Assembly: GCA_023374045.1 (NCBI GenBank) | Contig: CM041777.1 | Location: 102,626,046-102,690,045 of the forward strand | DNA length: 64,000 nucleotides | From: Limonium bicolor | Lineage: Eukaryota; Streptophyta; Magnoliopsida; Caryophyllales; Plumbaginaceae | Reading direction: 5' to 3' | Part shown: positions 1 to 13,112 of the stretch, piece by piece | How the letters are laid out: the number at the start of each line of letters is the position of its first letter | Position numbering within the stretch: the stretch's first letter is position 1 | Position numbers and translations under genes: made by a program | Notes under the pieces: model-generated | Databases searched by the model: none | Told to the model about the DNA's origin: nothing | What the model saw: the letters and a program-made list of their open reading frames with translations, nothing else

Positions 1-155
1 AAAATCAAATTTCGTAATGTATAGTTTATCATGTAATGAATCATCTATCAAACTTAAAATTTTAAAATTATTTTATCTCATATGTTAAATGTTGCATGAA
101 GTCAAACGATATGTCCAAATAGTAAACAAGACGGTCAATTCAGGATGGGGGAGTA
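1..155. mobile_element. Stowaway-like MITE, truncated by the window start
   Basis: The right end reads GTAAACAAGACGGTCAATTC followed by AGGATGGGGGAG and TA. This matches the right end of the complete element at 8867-9094, and the AT-rich interior (TTATTTTATCTCATATG) also matches. The left end lies outside the window. Confidence 0.7.
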
Positions 156-179
156 TTAAATTAGATCAATTCGTATTTT

Positions 180-300
180 TAGTGTCAAAAGTGAGGTAGC
201 CGAGTTGGTGAGCTATCCTCTGCCTATGACATTAACCTCAACGAGAACGTACGAGGGGTTCATTCAATGGTATAAATTTATGTATTTATAATACTTCTAA
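180..300 (+). mobile_element. Possible tRNA-derived SINE head
   Basis: TAGCCGAGTTGG at ~197 fits the Pol III A-box consensus, and GGGGTTCATTC at ~256 resembles a B-box about 50 bases downstream. No tRNA cloverleaf, clear tail or TSD is evident, so this is a weak SINE call. Confidence 0.3.
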
Positions 301-731
301 GTTAAATTTAGGTATAACACATTCAAATATGCATGACTTGAAACGTCCCCGCTTCCTTCACAAACCGATCAAATCAAGCCAAAACACCCGCATCAAGGCT
401 CTATATGAACAAACAGAGGGACCCCACTTCCTTCACAACTCCAAGAAGATCCGTACAAACTCTTGAAAAGTTCCGCTTCCCTCGCAATCTCCAAAAGCAA
501 AACTTGAGGGACTATAGTGTTGGTACGGTGTGATCAGCCACACCTTAAACCGTATAATCAAGAGCATTAACCACACTTCCCCTTATAACCACATTTGCCC
601 AAGCAACAAGTCATCGATCAAGATACGGAGACTCCGACTAATAAGTATCTCGTCTGATAGACACTAAGTCCAATCATGCTAGGGCTCGAAACTGAAGAAA
701 GATAGTCGGGTGCCACTAACGAAAACCCTGC
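300..731. other. Intergenic, nothing recognised
   Basis: AT-rich sequence with short C-rich stretches. I see no coding potential or clear repeat structure. Confidence 0.5.
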
Positions 732-3156
732 CACTAGTAGAACGGAAGAAATTATCCACGGTTGAAAATCTCCGTTAATTATGATTTTGAATCGTAATTA
801 ATCCCTGCGTCATTTATTCTCTAGACTTTAAAACCATAATTAAAAGTTTTAATCGGGCGCGACTCTACAGAACTTTATATTAAAGTTTCTAGACAAAACC
901 GTAATCTAAAGCTTTTTTTAAAAATATTAATAAAGCCGAAACCTATTGCAATAGCGCGCAGACTAAATTGTATAACTGCATCATAGATTCAGCTTCAAAG
1001 ATATATTTATATCAAAGAAGTGCAATAAGTTTAATACAATCACCAAAGAACATTCAAATACAAATGATGCTTAATCCAAAACCCATCAATAGAAATGATG
1101 TTTCAAAACACAACAAAATCCAGCAACTAAAACCTAAAATAGAAGTCTGCACCAACCAATGACTATAACAACTTAAAAAAATCACACATCTCACTATCCT
1201 TTCTTTTTCCTCTCTGATCTTTATTAAAGCTATGTACTGATCTAGTGGGAAAGTATACTTGTTGGGTGGGAAGAGACATTCTAGGATTAGAGAGTTGTAG
1301 CCTTCTATAGTGGAGTGATCAGTAGACTTTTTATCTTCCTTTGGTTCGAGGATACCACTCCTCTACCGACCAAGCCACGAGGGCTTGGCATAATAAAGAC
1401 ACATTTAAAATAAGCATTAAATTGCAGGGATGATTATACTTGTCAGATGTGTCATTTTTCTTTTTTTATCGTCCTAGCATATGAGGTTGATCCCATGACA
1501 GTCATAGGATCATCCTCTGGTGACACTTGACCCTATGCAATAGAAATTTTTTGTGTTTTAAATGGAGCTGCATAATGTAAGTAGACAAGCTAAACAAGCA
1601 TGAATTTGTAAGAGGTTGCTAAGCTACCAATATTGAAAACAAAGCGCAATATATTAACTTTAAGAAGTCAGAAACAATACATAGATTCATCAGAAACACA
1701 ATATATTTCTCTATAAAAACTTCATCAATTCATAGGGCTAAAAATAGAGTGTTAAACAACACTCAAATATAGACAACGGTTTCCAGTAGCACGCTAGAGT
1801 ATCTAAACTTGCATACTTATTCCAGTGCATGTATACTAGTTCGTTAAACATTTATAACCAGAAACGTATGAATTTACATTTCACAAAAACGATTTGAAAA
1901 AAATGACAGATTAACAAACACAACCAAAATTTTATTTCTGCATATCCTTGTAAGTGATTCAACTTGTAAACAAATTTACATTTCGCAAAAGGAAGTATTT
2001 ACGCTGTAGCGGGAGTACATAATTCAACTTGTTTTAGAACGTAAAGTGGCGATCTGCGCATTAAAAAACTAATTTTAGAACGAATTAGGAAGAAGTAAAG
2101 AGAAAGGAACTAGAAGCAGCGTACATACATGATATTATGTAAATGACTAAATAAAGGCTTACCGATCGGGGGAGGGAGACAACGAAAATGAGAATGACAA
2201 AAAGGAAGGAGAAAAGATGAGGAAACTTGCCAATATCGGGTTGAAGCAGAGAGTTTACAGTATTTAATTATGGTGCCGGCGGGAGTAAAGCGAAGGTTTT
2301 TGATATTAGAGATATAAGATGAAGACACATGCATGGGAAGTTGTGTACACGTCCAATCGAGAAGGGTTTTATAAGTAATTACTAATTTCTACAAAGAGTA
2401 TGAAAAACTACACGACCGCCAAATACTGACTTTAGATTATGGTTCTTAAAATAACCGTAATCTAAAGTCCTCAAAGAATAAAAAATTTCTTGTGAAAAAA
2501 GGTCTATGCTGAGTTTCAAACTCATGTTAATGGGTAATGACTCATGAGCCCCGATCACTGAGCCATGAGTCTTGTCCTTGTTGATTTAGATCACTAAATA
2601 TATATAAAATGTACCCTCTTAAGTAATGTTTTTTAAACAAACATTATTTTAGTTTATGTCATTCAAAATTATATTATAGTGTTGCTTAATTCAATATTGC
2701 ATGTATTACCATATTGAATTATTATTTCAGATGTTTTAGAACTCATAAATTTGTTATTGTGAATATTTTAAAGTATATTATGGGGAAATAAATTTATTTT
2801 GTTTATAAATCAACTATATATATCGGTATTATATGCTACAAAACATATGTGTTGAGCTCAGTTTTACTTTTATTAACTGTAAACTGGGGATCATTTTACG
2901 TACGTGCGCGAGGTTAGATTACAGACATTAAATTACAATTCTCTTAGAAACCATAATTTAAAGTCTTTTAATTATGGTTTTCCTTCCAACTGTAATCTAA
3001 AGTCCGTAAAGAACATATTGCCTTCTTCTCGACCCACTAACAAATTACAGTTATGTAACAAGTCATAACTAATTAACTCTGGCTCACTAATTTAATTACG
3101 GTTTGCTTTATAACCGTGAATTATCAGGAGTCATTTATTATTTTTTTCCAGTAGTG
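732..3156. mobile_element. Non-autonomous CACTA (EnSpm-like) element
   Basis: The left end is CACTAGTAGAACGGAAG and the right end, read inverted, is CACTACTGGAAAAAAA. Both ends carry repeated subterminal motifs in both orientations, of the type AACCGTAATCTAAAG and ATTACGGTT, at ~770-920, 2430-2470 and 2920-3130. Such arrays are where CACTA transposases bind. No transposase is recognisable in the ~1.5-kb core. The flanking trinucleotides (TGC and TTA) do not match, so the boundaries or the history are uncertain. Confidence 0.6.
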
Positions 3157-5319
3157 TTATCAACTTCCTACATCATAAGAAATCACTCGTGACCTAGCAC
3201 ACATCCTTATGACATCCTGTCCAATTAGTCTCATCATACAACCCATCATTACCGCCCTAGGCACTCAGGACTACCAACTTGCACGCCTCTCTAACATGCC
3301 ATTAATGCCCTAAGATAGCAAACGTCATTTCTGCTATTAAGGATGAGCGGCCAAATAGAGAAAGGAAGCTTCATCCCTAACAAAGTGACCCAACCAAGGT
3401 GTCGTCAGGCCCATTTTAAAGCACACCTCGTGTCATCAACCTAGCTAGCGAACAAGCAATGAAACCGGGAGACGCACTAACTCTTTCATCCTCTTCCCTA
3501 AAAATAGCAATCGATGTACATTTATTAAACCAACACAGCTGGCGGAGACATGGTCAGTACTCGTAAATGCTCTTTATATCCCCATTGTAGTTCTACTCCT
3601 CTTACTATGAAACTCTATCATACCTCTTGTGGACTAGGTCATTTACGACCGAACCACATAAATCTTGTGTCACTCTTCTCGTATATTACCCAACTTGATA
3701 ATCCTAACCATAATCCCATAAGCGAATCATCTTAACCTCAAATCTGCAGGCTAAAGCTCCATCTTGTAGATTACCATCTCCAACACTATCAATCTTGGAA
3801 AAGCTACATGCAATTGCTTAGTAGTGGATTCGAAAATGATGTCACCTACATATATTGAACAATTAAGAGAGTAATATTAGAATGTAGAATGAACTTAATT
3901 GTCCACAATATTACTTAGAGAAAACATTACCAAGAAGAACGAGAGACTTTCAAACCATATCGGGGAGCTTGGTTTAGATCGTACAAGGCCTTCTTAAGTT
4001 TATACATGTACTTAGCACATGATGGATGCTCCACACCTTTAGCAACTGCCTATAATATATCAAAATATCTACATCTTGTACCAACATCATTTCACATCAA
4101 CATTTGAACACTGGCCTTATTCACATCAGCATGTGAGGAAAAATCACACTTAAAACAAAAGTTTAAAAACCCTAATTCTTCATCATCATCATCGCCATCA
4201 ACCACCACCATCACCATCACCCCTACGACCATCATCATCATCATTGGAGCTTCAATGCGTCAGAGCTCATGAAAACCAACTTTGTTGCCATGACGTACTA
4301 CATCTTCAAACTTTGGTTCTGATTGATACCTCCAAGAGGAAAATTTCAAAGTCATCATAATTAGAAAATTCAAAAGTTATATCAAAAGATCTACGAATGA
4401 AAGCCCTACACTGAGTGTCTAACGTATATGACAACCCTAACATATTTAGTAGGTTGTTAATTGTCTTCCACGAGGTGTTTCATAAAATTATGATAATGTT
4501 AGCATCATCAAAAAAATATAAATTTGCATCAAGGATTTTTACATGAAATGCTTACACTAATTGTCTATCATACTCTAGCAACCCTAACAGATTCACCAGC
4601 CTGTTCACTGTCTTACACAAGAAGCTTCACTTGAATGCTTTATGTAGATGATTATTAAGCATATTATTCAAGCTCTATAACTATTTACCTCTACTATAGT
4701 TGTCTTAATGGTAGAAACCAAATTGTAGTAATATACATCATAGGTGGAAAACAGCTTTGTTGGACACTATCATCTTTTAATTTAAATAACTAAGGTCAAC
4801 TATACTAGAACTCCTTATATTCATTGTGTTAATGTCATAAGCTTGCCCTTAATACTTCACAATCAACCCACTGACAATTCTTATATTTTGGATTCATTTG
4901 GACTACCGAAACACAACAATCATAACACAGACAAAAAACCTAATTCACCACATAAAAGTACTTCATAAACACCAACTAAGATTCCAATCTAGGACAAAAC
5001 ATAAAGCTGAAGACATATCACCATGATAAATTAAGGAACTAAAAAATCAAGCTCGGTTGAAATAGAGAACTCAGCTAAACTGAGGAAAACACAACAGTTG
5101 AGATCAGGTAATGAATTAGCTACACTTTGATTGATATCCTTCATTGACGTTAATCACAAGCTTGCGACTTCCAGACGTATTTGCTAGTAATCCAGGCTCT
5201 CGCAGGGTCCAAATTTGGTAAATTTTGAATAAAGAGGGTTGAAGTGCAATGAAGGAAATAAGATTAAAGTTGGAGGTATGGAATACGGTAAAATGTAGAA
5301 AAATAAAAGTTATATATCG
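3157..5319. other. Intergenic, no gene recognised
   Basis: AT-rich and stop-dense in all frames. The only distinct structure is an impure CAT/CAC trinucleotide tract at about 4180-4245. Confidence 0.5.
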
Positions 5320-5620
5320 GAGCTCGTTTGGGGAACAGCTTCCAGCAGCAGACAGCTTCTCAATTTCTAAAATCAGCAGGGTTCTACCAAACACCCAAAA
5401 CTAGTAGCTGACAGCTTCTGTAAAATCATCAGCTGACAGCTTCTCAATTTTCAGCAGCAGGACCTAACAATTGTCTCTGCTTTTTAAAACCATCAGCAGA
5501 CGTTCCACCAAACACCAAAACTAGCAGCTAACAGCTTCTACAAAACCATCAACACACAACTTCTCAATTTCCAGCAGCAGGACCCAACATCAGCCTCCAG
5601 CACCTGTCCCCAAACTACCA
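5320..5620. mobile_element. MITE with imperfect TIRs around CAGCTTCT repeats
   Basis: The left end AGCTCGTTTGGGGAACAGCT pairs with the right end, which read inverted is TGGTAGTTTGGGGACAGGTG. The interior is built from degenerate ACAGCTTCTCAATTT and CAGCAGCAG units. It sits about 430 bp upstream of the NECAP-like start codon. The superfamily is uncertain. Confidence 0.5.
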
Positions 5621-6050
5621 AATTTTAGTTAGACATATATGATATTTTACAGAAGAATATAAACTTATTTTTATATGTATTTATCTCTAAATTAGAGGCA
5701 TAATAGGTTAGTAACTTTATCTTGCCTGTTACTAAAACCTCAGATTTGTATTGTGAATTTTTTTTGTAACCCTCGGATTACATGAGATTTTTTAAACTTC
5801 CTATTCTGCTTAGTAAACCCACTCCCTTTCTACTTTCTAGATCGCCGGTTCCAATCTACCGTCTACAGCGTAGTAAACCTATCACCTATCGAAGATCACG
5901 CTTTCGTTGAGCCCACTCCATCTCACGTCTCTCATCTCGGTCTCCCCGCTCGGACAGCAAATCTTCTCCGTTCCTAATTCGTCTCAAGTCAATTAAGCTC
6001 ATCCCTCTGTCTCTGTGCCAATCACAACACCTGCTGCCTGTTTGAATACA
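5621..6050 (+). promoter_or_regulatory. Promoter and 5' UTR region of the NECAP-like gene
   Basis: The sequence becomes GC- and CT-rich from about 5820, as is common for a plant 5' UTR, and leads to the ATG at 6051. No convincing TATA box was seen, so the transcription start is not placed. Confidence 0.4.
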
Positions 6051-7831
6051 ATGTCTTTCGAGGAAGACGAGGAGGAATCGTTCGAGCATACACTGCTAGT
6101 AGTTCGCGAGGTGTCTATTTACAAGATCCCACCTCGCTCCACTAGCGGCGGCTACAAGTGCGGCGAATGGTTGCAATCCGACAAGATTTGGTCCGGCCGG
6201 CTCCGTGTGGTCTCCTGCCGTGATCGCTGCGAGATCCGGCTGGAGGATCCCAACTCTGGCGAGCTCTTCGCTGCCTGCTTCGTCCAGCCTGGGCAGAGGG
6301 AGTCATCGGTGGAGCCGGCGCTCGACTCATCAAGGTACTTCGTGCTCAAGATCGAGGACGGTAGGGGGAAGCACGCCTTCATCGGGCTAGGGTTTTCTGA
6401 GAGAAACGAGGCGTTCGATTTCAACGTCGCTTTGTCTGATCACGAGAAGTATGTGAAGAGGAGAGAGAGTGAGAAGGAAATTTCCGCCAATGGCGCAGGA
6501 GATGCTGGGGAAGAGGGTCATATTGGGATTCATCCTGCTGTTAATCATCGGTTGAAGGTATTACTATCAACTGAAAATTTGGGATTGAGTGCTTTCTTTT
6601 GCCTGATCACTCAATTGGATCATAATTCATTCGACGAGGCGAACATAATTCCTTTTTTTTTTGAGGGGCGGGATGCTAGATTGTGTTTTATGGTTTCATA
6701 TTTTGCATTGGAGGGAATGGACTAAATTAACTGTCCTGACCCTTTTTAACCGGTAACTTGAAACTTCAAAGTTAGATTTTTTAGATGAATCATAAGTTTA
6801 AAGTTGCGTCCTCCTTAAGCTAAGGATATCGATCCTTTTGTTCGACCTGCTTGACAATTGCGATCAAATGATGGTAATTGGTAATGGATCAAAGATTAAG
6901 CTCGGGCGACCTGCCAGATAATTGGGTTTCTGTTGTTTCTGGGTGAATTGTTGAGTTTGATCCGCAACATCAAGTGATTATCAGTGAAACTCCTGAAACT
7001 TGGATCTCTTGTGGAACCTGACTGCTTATTTTTTATAATCACTAATATTGATTTCCTGCTGTTAGCTGGCGATGGGATCAAGTGTAACTAGTAAGTCTGC
7101 CCTTTTAGTTGTGTAATCATCGATGATAATTTGACCCCTTTCATTCAGTGGATAAAGCTAACTGATGCTAGAAGATCTTTTCTTTGGCATACATGTAACT
7201 TGCAGAATGGTAGTTGGGGCAGAAATTGTTCAAAGAATGCTATTGTATCCTTTTTCTAAAATTTCTTTTATACCTTATCTCTTCTTTCTCATGGGACAAT
7301 TTTGGTATCATTTCGACCTTTTGCACATGCGGTAGGAAGGTGAAACCATTCGCATAAACGTAAAGCACAAACCAGCAACTGGCACAGGCATGCTGAAAGC
7401 TGCTGGATTGTCCAGCGGGGTCTCCATTGTGGAGAAGCCGAAGCCAGTGGGGCTAGCTCCACCACCTAGTGCTGCTGGGAAGATCCGATCTGCTCTCCCA
7501 CCTCCTCCGAATGATCCTGTTGCCATTAGGATGACTTCTGGTACGAAAACATCCAAAGATAGTGCGGAGCGATTAGCTGATCCATTGTCGGATCTCTCCC
7601 AACTTGAGGTCAAATACCCTGCTTCTTCATTTGGATGTCTTTGACGAATTTATACTTTCTATCTTCATCTCACCTTCCTTCTGTGGCTAATTTTGGGTCC
7701 TCATGGATTTGCTCTTCATATGCTTGATTCTTTTTTTTTTTTTTTTTACATTTTGACAGAGAAATCTTCCTCCTGCAACTGGGTCTGGGTCTAGCAAGAG
7801 TAACGCAGCTGCAGGATGGGCTGCATTTTGA
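6051..7831 (+). CDS. NECAP-like adaptin ear-binding coat-associated protein
   Basis: Coding exons are 6051-6557, 7336-7608 and 7760-7831, all with GT-AG introns in phase 0, giving 283 residues. The N-terminal ~165 residues are the conserved NECAP PHear-like domain (MSFEEDEEESFEHTL, then IPPRSTSGGYKCGEWLQSDK, FIGLGFSERNEAFDFNVAL). The Pro-rich C-terminal tail has PPPPNDP and ends in GWAAF, a WxxF-type motif. In animals NECAPs bind AP-1/AP-2 appendages through a WxxF motif and act in clathrin-coated vesicle formation; a similar cytosolic role in plants is inferred. ATG 6051 is chosen because the same frame has no ATG upstream. Exon 1 stays open into intron 1, but the KEGETIRINV junction matches the family. 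Length is near that of Arabidopsis homologues (~270 aa). Intact. Confidence 0.93.
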
Positions 7832-8866
7832 GTAGTGGATGTGTGGCGCTTCAGTGATATTCTTGTCTACCCTCTGTTCTTCTCCCGAGGGTGAGAAGAA
7901 GGGCGAAGTGGGTGATTAAAAGAGTTGTGCTGAGTTTGTTTTACACTATACGTTTGTTTGAATTCTCGGACTAATAATCTACATGAAAATCTGTTTATAA
8001 ACACATGCGCTGTTACGATTTACCCACTTCGAGTGGAGTATAAAATATGTATTACTTATCAGTTATGGAGGTTGGGTAGTTCGTTTCTCATTTTGTCGAG
8101 CTCAAAAAGTCTTCACAGAAAGTGATGTACTAGTGTTGCTCCAACTGGCAATGGCCCCAATCGTTAGAACCTACTCCAATTTGTAAGGTGTAAACCCGCA
8201 GAATGTAAAGTTAAACAAATAACGAGGTAAAACGATTTGAACAGACAGATAATTTGTGAAGTAAAGAGAACAATGCACGGTAAATCGAAAAAGTAAATTG
8301 AAGACTGCATGGTCCAAGTAAATGAATAAGTGTTCGTCCAATTAATGTTCTGAATGTTATATATATGAGTTATCCTGGGTAAATAATAAGTAACACAATC
8401 AACGGTAAACAAAAGAACATTATAAGGTAAATAAACATGTTATGCAACATAAATAATAGTGCAAATCTACATAAATAAAGTATAATTCTATTTTAAGTTG
8501 TGACATAGATTGAGCTAAATTTGACACAAAGACATATGACTCCATTTTTGTTAGATGGAGTCATGATTACGCTGTTCATGAGTAGAATGTATGTTGGATG
8601 TTCGTTAACTTTTGTCATTAAAGGATGAAATCCTCCATCAAAGATTGAAATACTAATTTGATCAAACTGTAATTGAAGGGAAGTTGAAGGTTAGCAGATT
8701 AGCACCTTGTATGATCTTCTATCACCTTTCTCAACATAACACGATTCGAAGAAGTTGGCATGACATTATTTAATTGTATTAATCCGTTTTTTTATATGGT
8801 AGATTTGCTGATAGAATATCTACGAATGACCGAAATAGCAAGTACTCTTAATGCAAACTAGAATGC
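7832..8866 (+). other. NECAP-like 3' UTR and intergenic sequence
   Basis: The first few hundred bases are T-rich and likely 3' UTR. The rest is AT-rich with no coding potential and no repeat that I recognise. Confidence 0.5.
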
Positions 8867-9094
8867 TACCCCCTCCGTCCTGAATTGACCGTTCTGTTTA
8901 CTATTTGGACATGTCGTTTGACTTAAATTTTTAACATATAAGATAAATTTTGAAAATTAAGTGCATATGATCCTTACATGAAAACTATATGCACAATTTA
9001 GTTTATAAAATTATTTTATCTTATATGCTTAATATTGAAGTGGTAAAACGTGTCATAAAGCAAACAAGACAGTCAATTCAGGACGGAGGGAGTA
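8867..9094. mobile_element. Stowaway-like MITE (Tc1/mariner type)
   Basis: The left end CCCCCTCCGTCCTGAATTGA and the right end, inverted CTCCCTCCGTCCTGAATTGA, form a strong TIR of more than 25 bp flanked by TA on both sides. The ~225-bp AT-rich body has no coding capacity. The TA duplication and CTCCCTCCGTCC terminus are hallmarks of this family. Confidence 0.9.
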
Positions 9095-9600
9095 TATTTT
9101 CTCTTATTTATAAAGTCTAGAAACCATTTATATTTAGAGTGTAGACACTTGGTTGTGATTGTAAACTACATATCTGGTGATTGGTTGAAATTTGTATTGT
9201 CTCTATATTTGTCGTCCGTGTGATGCAAGGAAGAATAATCTCATAAGAGAAAAAATAAAAAATTGACATGACTATTGATGTATGTGATATGTAGAGGGGA
9301 AAAGTGAAAAGATAATGCTCCAAAAGAATGAGACCACAATATGCCATGATTTGAGTTTGTAATTCACAATATACCTCTTTTTGGAAAGTTGTCTCTAAAA
9401 TGCCACGATTTGAGTTTGAAATTCACAAAATGCCACTGTCCGCTAACAGACGTTAGTCTCGCCATTAAGTCTCTCTAGTAAATGACCAAAATATCTCTGG
9501 TGATTTCATCCTCAAACAGATTTATTATTCTCCCCATCTCTACAAGAATCTCATATCAGTTAGTCAGTTCTGTTAGGATACCAACACTTACTTTGAATTC
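9095..9600. repeat. Intergenic with a short direct duplication
   Basis: A unit reading ATGCCA(T/C)GATTTGAGTTTG followed by AATTCACAA occurs twice, starting at about 9340 and 9401, with ~61-bp spacing. Nothing else is recognised. Confidence 0.45.
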
Positions 9601-12470
9601 TTTGATGATTACTTTGCCTTGAAGGATATCATAACTCAAATGGCTTTACTTTAAGGCCCAGTTAAAGATGGGGTTTACGTTCTTCCACATTTTCCTCAAC
9701 CAGCAACTTACTCCAGTAAGCTTTTACCAGGGATAAAGACTAACTCCACTACTTGGCACTATAGATTGGGACATCCTTCTCAATCTATAACAAATCAAAT
9801 ACTTAGTGATTATTGTTTATCCTCTCTTACTACCAAGTTTAGTAGTTTTGTGATGCTTTTTGTCAAGGCAACCATCATGTTTTTCCTCATTATCTACGAG
9901 ACTCTATTTCTTCTAAAACTTTTAACTTACTATATCTTAATGTATGGGCCCCAACTTTTGTCACCTCTATGGATGGCAATAAGTAATTTTTGTGTGATAG
10001 TGGATGATAAATTTAAGTACATATGGGTGTTTCCCATGCCTGCCAAATCAGATGTATATAAGTTGTTTGAAATCTTTTTGAAGATGGTTATGAATCAGTT
10101 CAATACTCAGGTGAAGAGTATACAAACTGATGGGGTGGTAAATTCTTAGCTCGCAAATCCTTGACCAAATCCTATGGCATACACGCAATTTTTCCTACCC
10201 GTATTTTCATCAACAAAATAGGGTTGTATAAGCAAAAAAACCATTTTTATCTTAGACAAGGCTTTGACCCTATTATCTCATTCCAGCTTACCATTCAAAT
10301 TTTGGTATCATGCAGTTCTTACTACAGTTTTTCTCAATAATAGAAAACCTACAAAGACTACTGCCTACAAAACACCCTTTGAGGTCTTCCATGGCACACA
10401 ACCAATTACTATCCTTAGTTGTTAGTGGCTTTTGCCTAACCCTCATCCATCAAATCAACATACCGACTGTTTTGGCTCACAACAATGTGTATTCTTAGAA
10501 TACTCTCCTAAACATCTTGGCTACATATGTTACTGTCATGATGCCCATAAAATATATATAAATAGGGATGTCATTTTTTATGAGACTTCCTTTCCCTTTA
10601 CCTCACAATCTATGACTAAACCATCTCTCATTCCCAATTCTCGGCCACCATTTTCACCTCCTCATACCAAATATTCAAAGCTCATTACCAACCATAAACA
10701 ATAATTTCCCCTCACCAGCACCATCATCTAATCCCACAAGTTCTACTCCATCTATTTCTCACCCCACAAAGAGTCCAGACACTCAAATCTCTAATACTTC
10801 TGCTTCTTCAGATCTAACCTGCTCCTGATGTTCCTCTACATCCTATGGTTACTAGGGCATGAGATAATATTGACCAGCCTCTAATCTGTACAAATAGAAC
10901 CATTCCTTGGTGCAATCAGATTAGATTACGGAAAGAGTATACTACCTATATTCCTGATGAACCTACATTCACTCATGCAAAGAAATTTCCTGAATGACAT
11001 CAAAAAATTCAAATGGAATATGAAGCTTTACTTCACACTAGAACTTGGGACTTGGTTCCTTATGTTCTAGGCACAAATGTTTCAGGTGTTAAGTGGATCT
11101 TATAAACCAAAACATAGCTGATGGTACAATAAAAATAAGGAAAGCCAGACAAACAGAAGATGTGGACTATTTTAATACCTATATCCTAGTGGTTAAAATC
11201 ACTACCCTTGTCTCCATTGACACAAGGACTTGTGGACCATGCATACGAATAATGATCCACATAAAAGCGCTTCCCAATGAGATTAGAACCGTTTTATCCA
11301 TTGTTGTATCATCTTAGTGGCCCATACAACATCTTGATATCCAAATGCATTTTTGAATGGAGAAATTGAGGAGGACGTTTATGTAAAAAAAACCTCCAAG
11401 ATTTGTTAATGCTAATCACCCTACTCATGTGTGTAAACTCATAAAAGTCTAATATGGGCTCAAACAGTCTCATAGGGCATGATTCCTCTTTGTTTATCAC
11501 CAAGGTTGTGATAAGATTTACATTGTTCTTTTTATGGATGACATACTTATTACAAGATTCTCTTTCTCTCTCTCTCCTCTTAAGTCTAAAACAACGTCTA
11601 TAGCACCAGTTTCCTGTTAAGGACTTAGAGAATTTGCATTATTTCCTTGGTATTTCGGTTTTTCGCTCTTTAAATGGTTTTCTCCTCACCCAGGAAAATA
11701 TATCCAAGACATTATACAAAGAGCCAACATGCTACAATCTAAACCCATGCTTACTCGTATGATACCCCTATTTCCCTTGACTGCACAGATTCCCCACAGT
11801 TTTCTAACATAACAAAATACAGGAGCATTATAGGTTTTCTTTAGTATTCAGCTATAACTAGACCTGATTTAGAATTTGCAGTAAATCAGGTCTGCCAGTA
11901 CATCCATCAACCACAAGAAATACACTGGGCTGCGGTGAAACTAATACTTCGTTTCCTAGATAATAGTAGAGGACTTGGTGTGTTTTATCTAGCTTCTCCT
12001 CGTGGCTCTTTGACCATTTTTGTAGACTCTGACTAGGCTGGCACCGTTCTTGATAAAAGATCGACCACCAGATTTTGTACCTCCTCGAGCAACACTTGAT
12101 ATCCTAGAGCTCAAAGAAATAAAGAAATGTGGCTAAGTCTTACGTGGAGGTAGAATTTCGTGCCCTAGCTACAACAACTATCGAATCGACTTGGATTCTT
12201 CAGCTGCTTCACCAATTAGAGCAAAATCTCAGAGAACCCCCTACTGTGCTATGTGATAACATAGAAGTGACTTACATTGCTAAAAATCTGATCTTTCATA
12301 GTCGGATGAAGCATATGAAAGGGAGAAAGTACTTTGCGGAGCTCTACGTGTGGTTCACATCTCATCGGGGCCGACATTTTGACCAGAGCCCTAGCAAGTC
12401 CTTTTTTTCCAACATTCGATCCCAACTTCATCTGGCAAGCATTTCAAACCACAAGAGAATAATAATCCGA
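9601..12470 (+). pseudogene. Degenerate Ty1/copia polyprotein
   Basis: Translated fragments in shifting frames follow copia order. A GAG-pre-integrase piece (RLGHPSQSITNQIL near 9765) is followed by an integrase-core piece (~9960-10150), the post-integrase region (~10390-10600), an RT catalytic relic FMDDILIT (~11530), and an RNase H tail (~12130-12310) with VEVEFRALA and SRMKHM. Stops and frameshifts are frequent throughout. No LTRs or TSD could be paired, so this is an old, truncated copy between two intact genes. Confidence 0.8.
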
Positions 12471-12870
12471 TAGCTACTCAGGCCCATTATCATATTTATA
12501 ATAAAGCCCATTAGTGCATTTACCTTATTAGAGTCCATATCAAATGGAATGAGATATTTTACTCTCTCAATATCAAATAGTGCATCGAGAATTTTTAAAA
12601 TTCACAGGTACATTGTAATTTCCAAATACCATCCATCATGTCTACCCTTCAGTCCCAAATTTGGGTTTGCCGGGCCAACTCAGAAGAAATGGGCTGAACA
12701 GATTTTCATAACTCGACTTTTATTTCATAATCTTGATTAAAGTTCTCACATATCTTAGTGATAAAATGGAAAGGTTAAGCGTCCACGACAATTGCGTTCC
12801 ATGATGTCGCAGGTTTTTTCATTATACGATAGTGGGCTCTAGGCCCATTTACCGCCTTCAATAAATGCGA
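12471..12870 (+). promoter_or_regulatory. NOP10 promoter with paired site II motifs
   Basis: TGGGCT at 12833-12838 and inverted TGGGCCT at 12841-12847 form a near-palindrome about 265 bp before the start codon. Further GGCCCA/AGCCCA copies lie at ~12481 and ~12507. Site II elements (TGGGCY) are known in plants as TCP-bound motifs of ribosome-biogenesis and cell-proliferation promoters, which fits NOP10. The regulatory role is inferred. Confidence 0.6.
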
Positions 12871-13112
12871 CTAGGGCATATTCTCGTTTCCAATTCGTCA
12901 TCTTCCCGCAAAAACAAGGAAAACCGCTCCTGCGCCTGGAAGAAAGCCCCCGTCTTCGTCTCGGTACTCCTCTTCTGCTGTCTGCGTTATTTTCTTCATC
13001 CAATTTCTTTTTTACTTTTATGGTTTTCCGAAGCGCTTTTAGATGCTATCAACTGTATTTGTGTTGACAGTATCATCTTCAATTCTGAAGGTGAAGATAA
13101 ATATCGGCAAAG

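Noticed and set aside
1320..1390. tRNA-like segment on the minus strand
   Set aside because: An A-box-like GGCTTGGTCGG is present but no convincing B-box or fold; it lies within the CACTA core.
2110..2334. Minus-strand 74-residue open frame in the first CACTA element
   Set aside because: No domain, no start context and no homologue I recognise.
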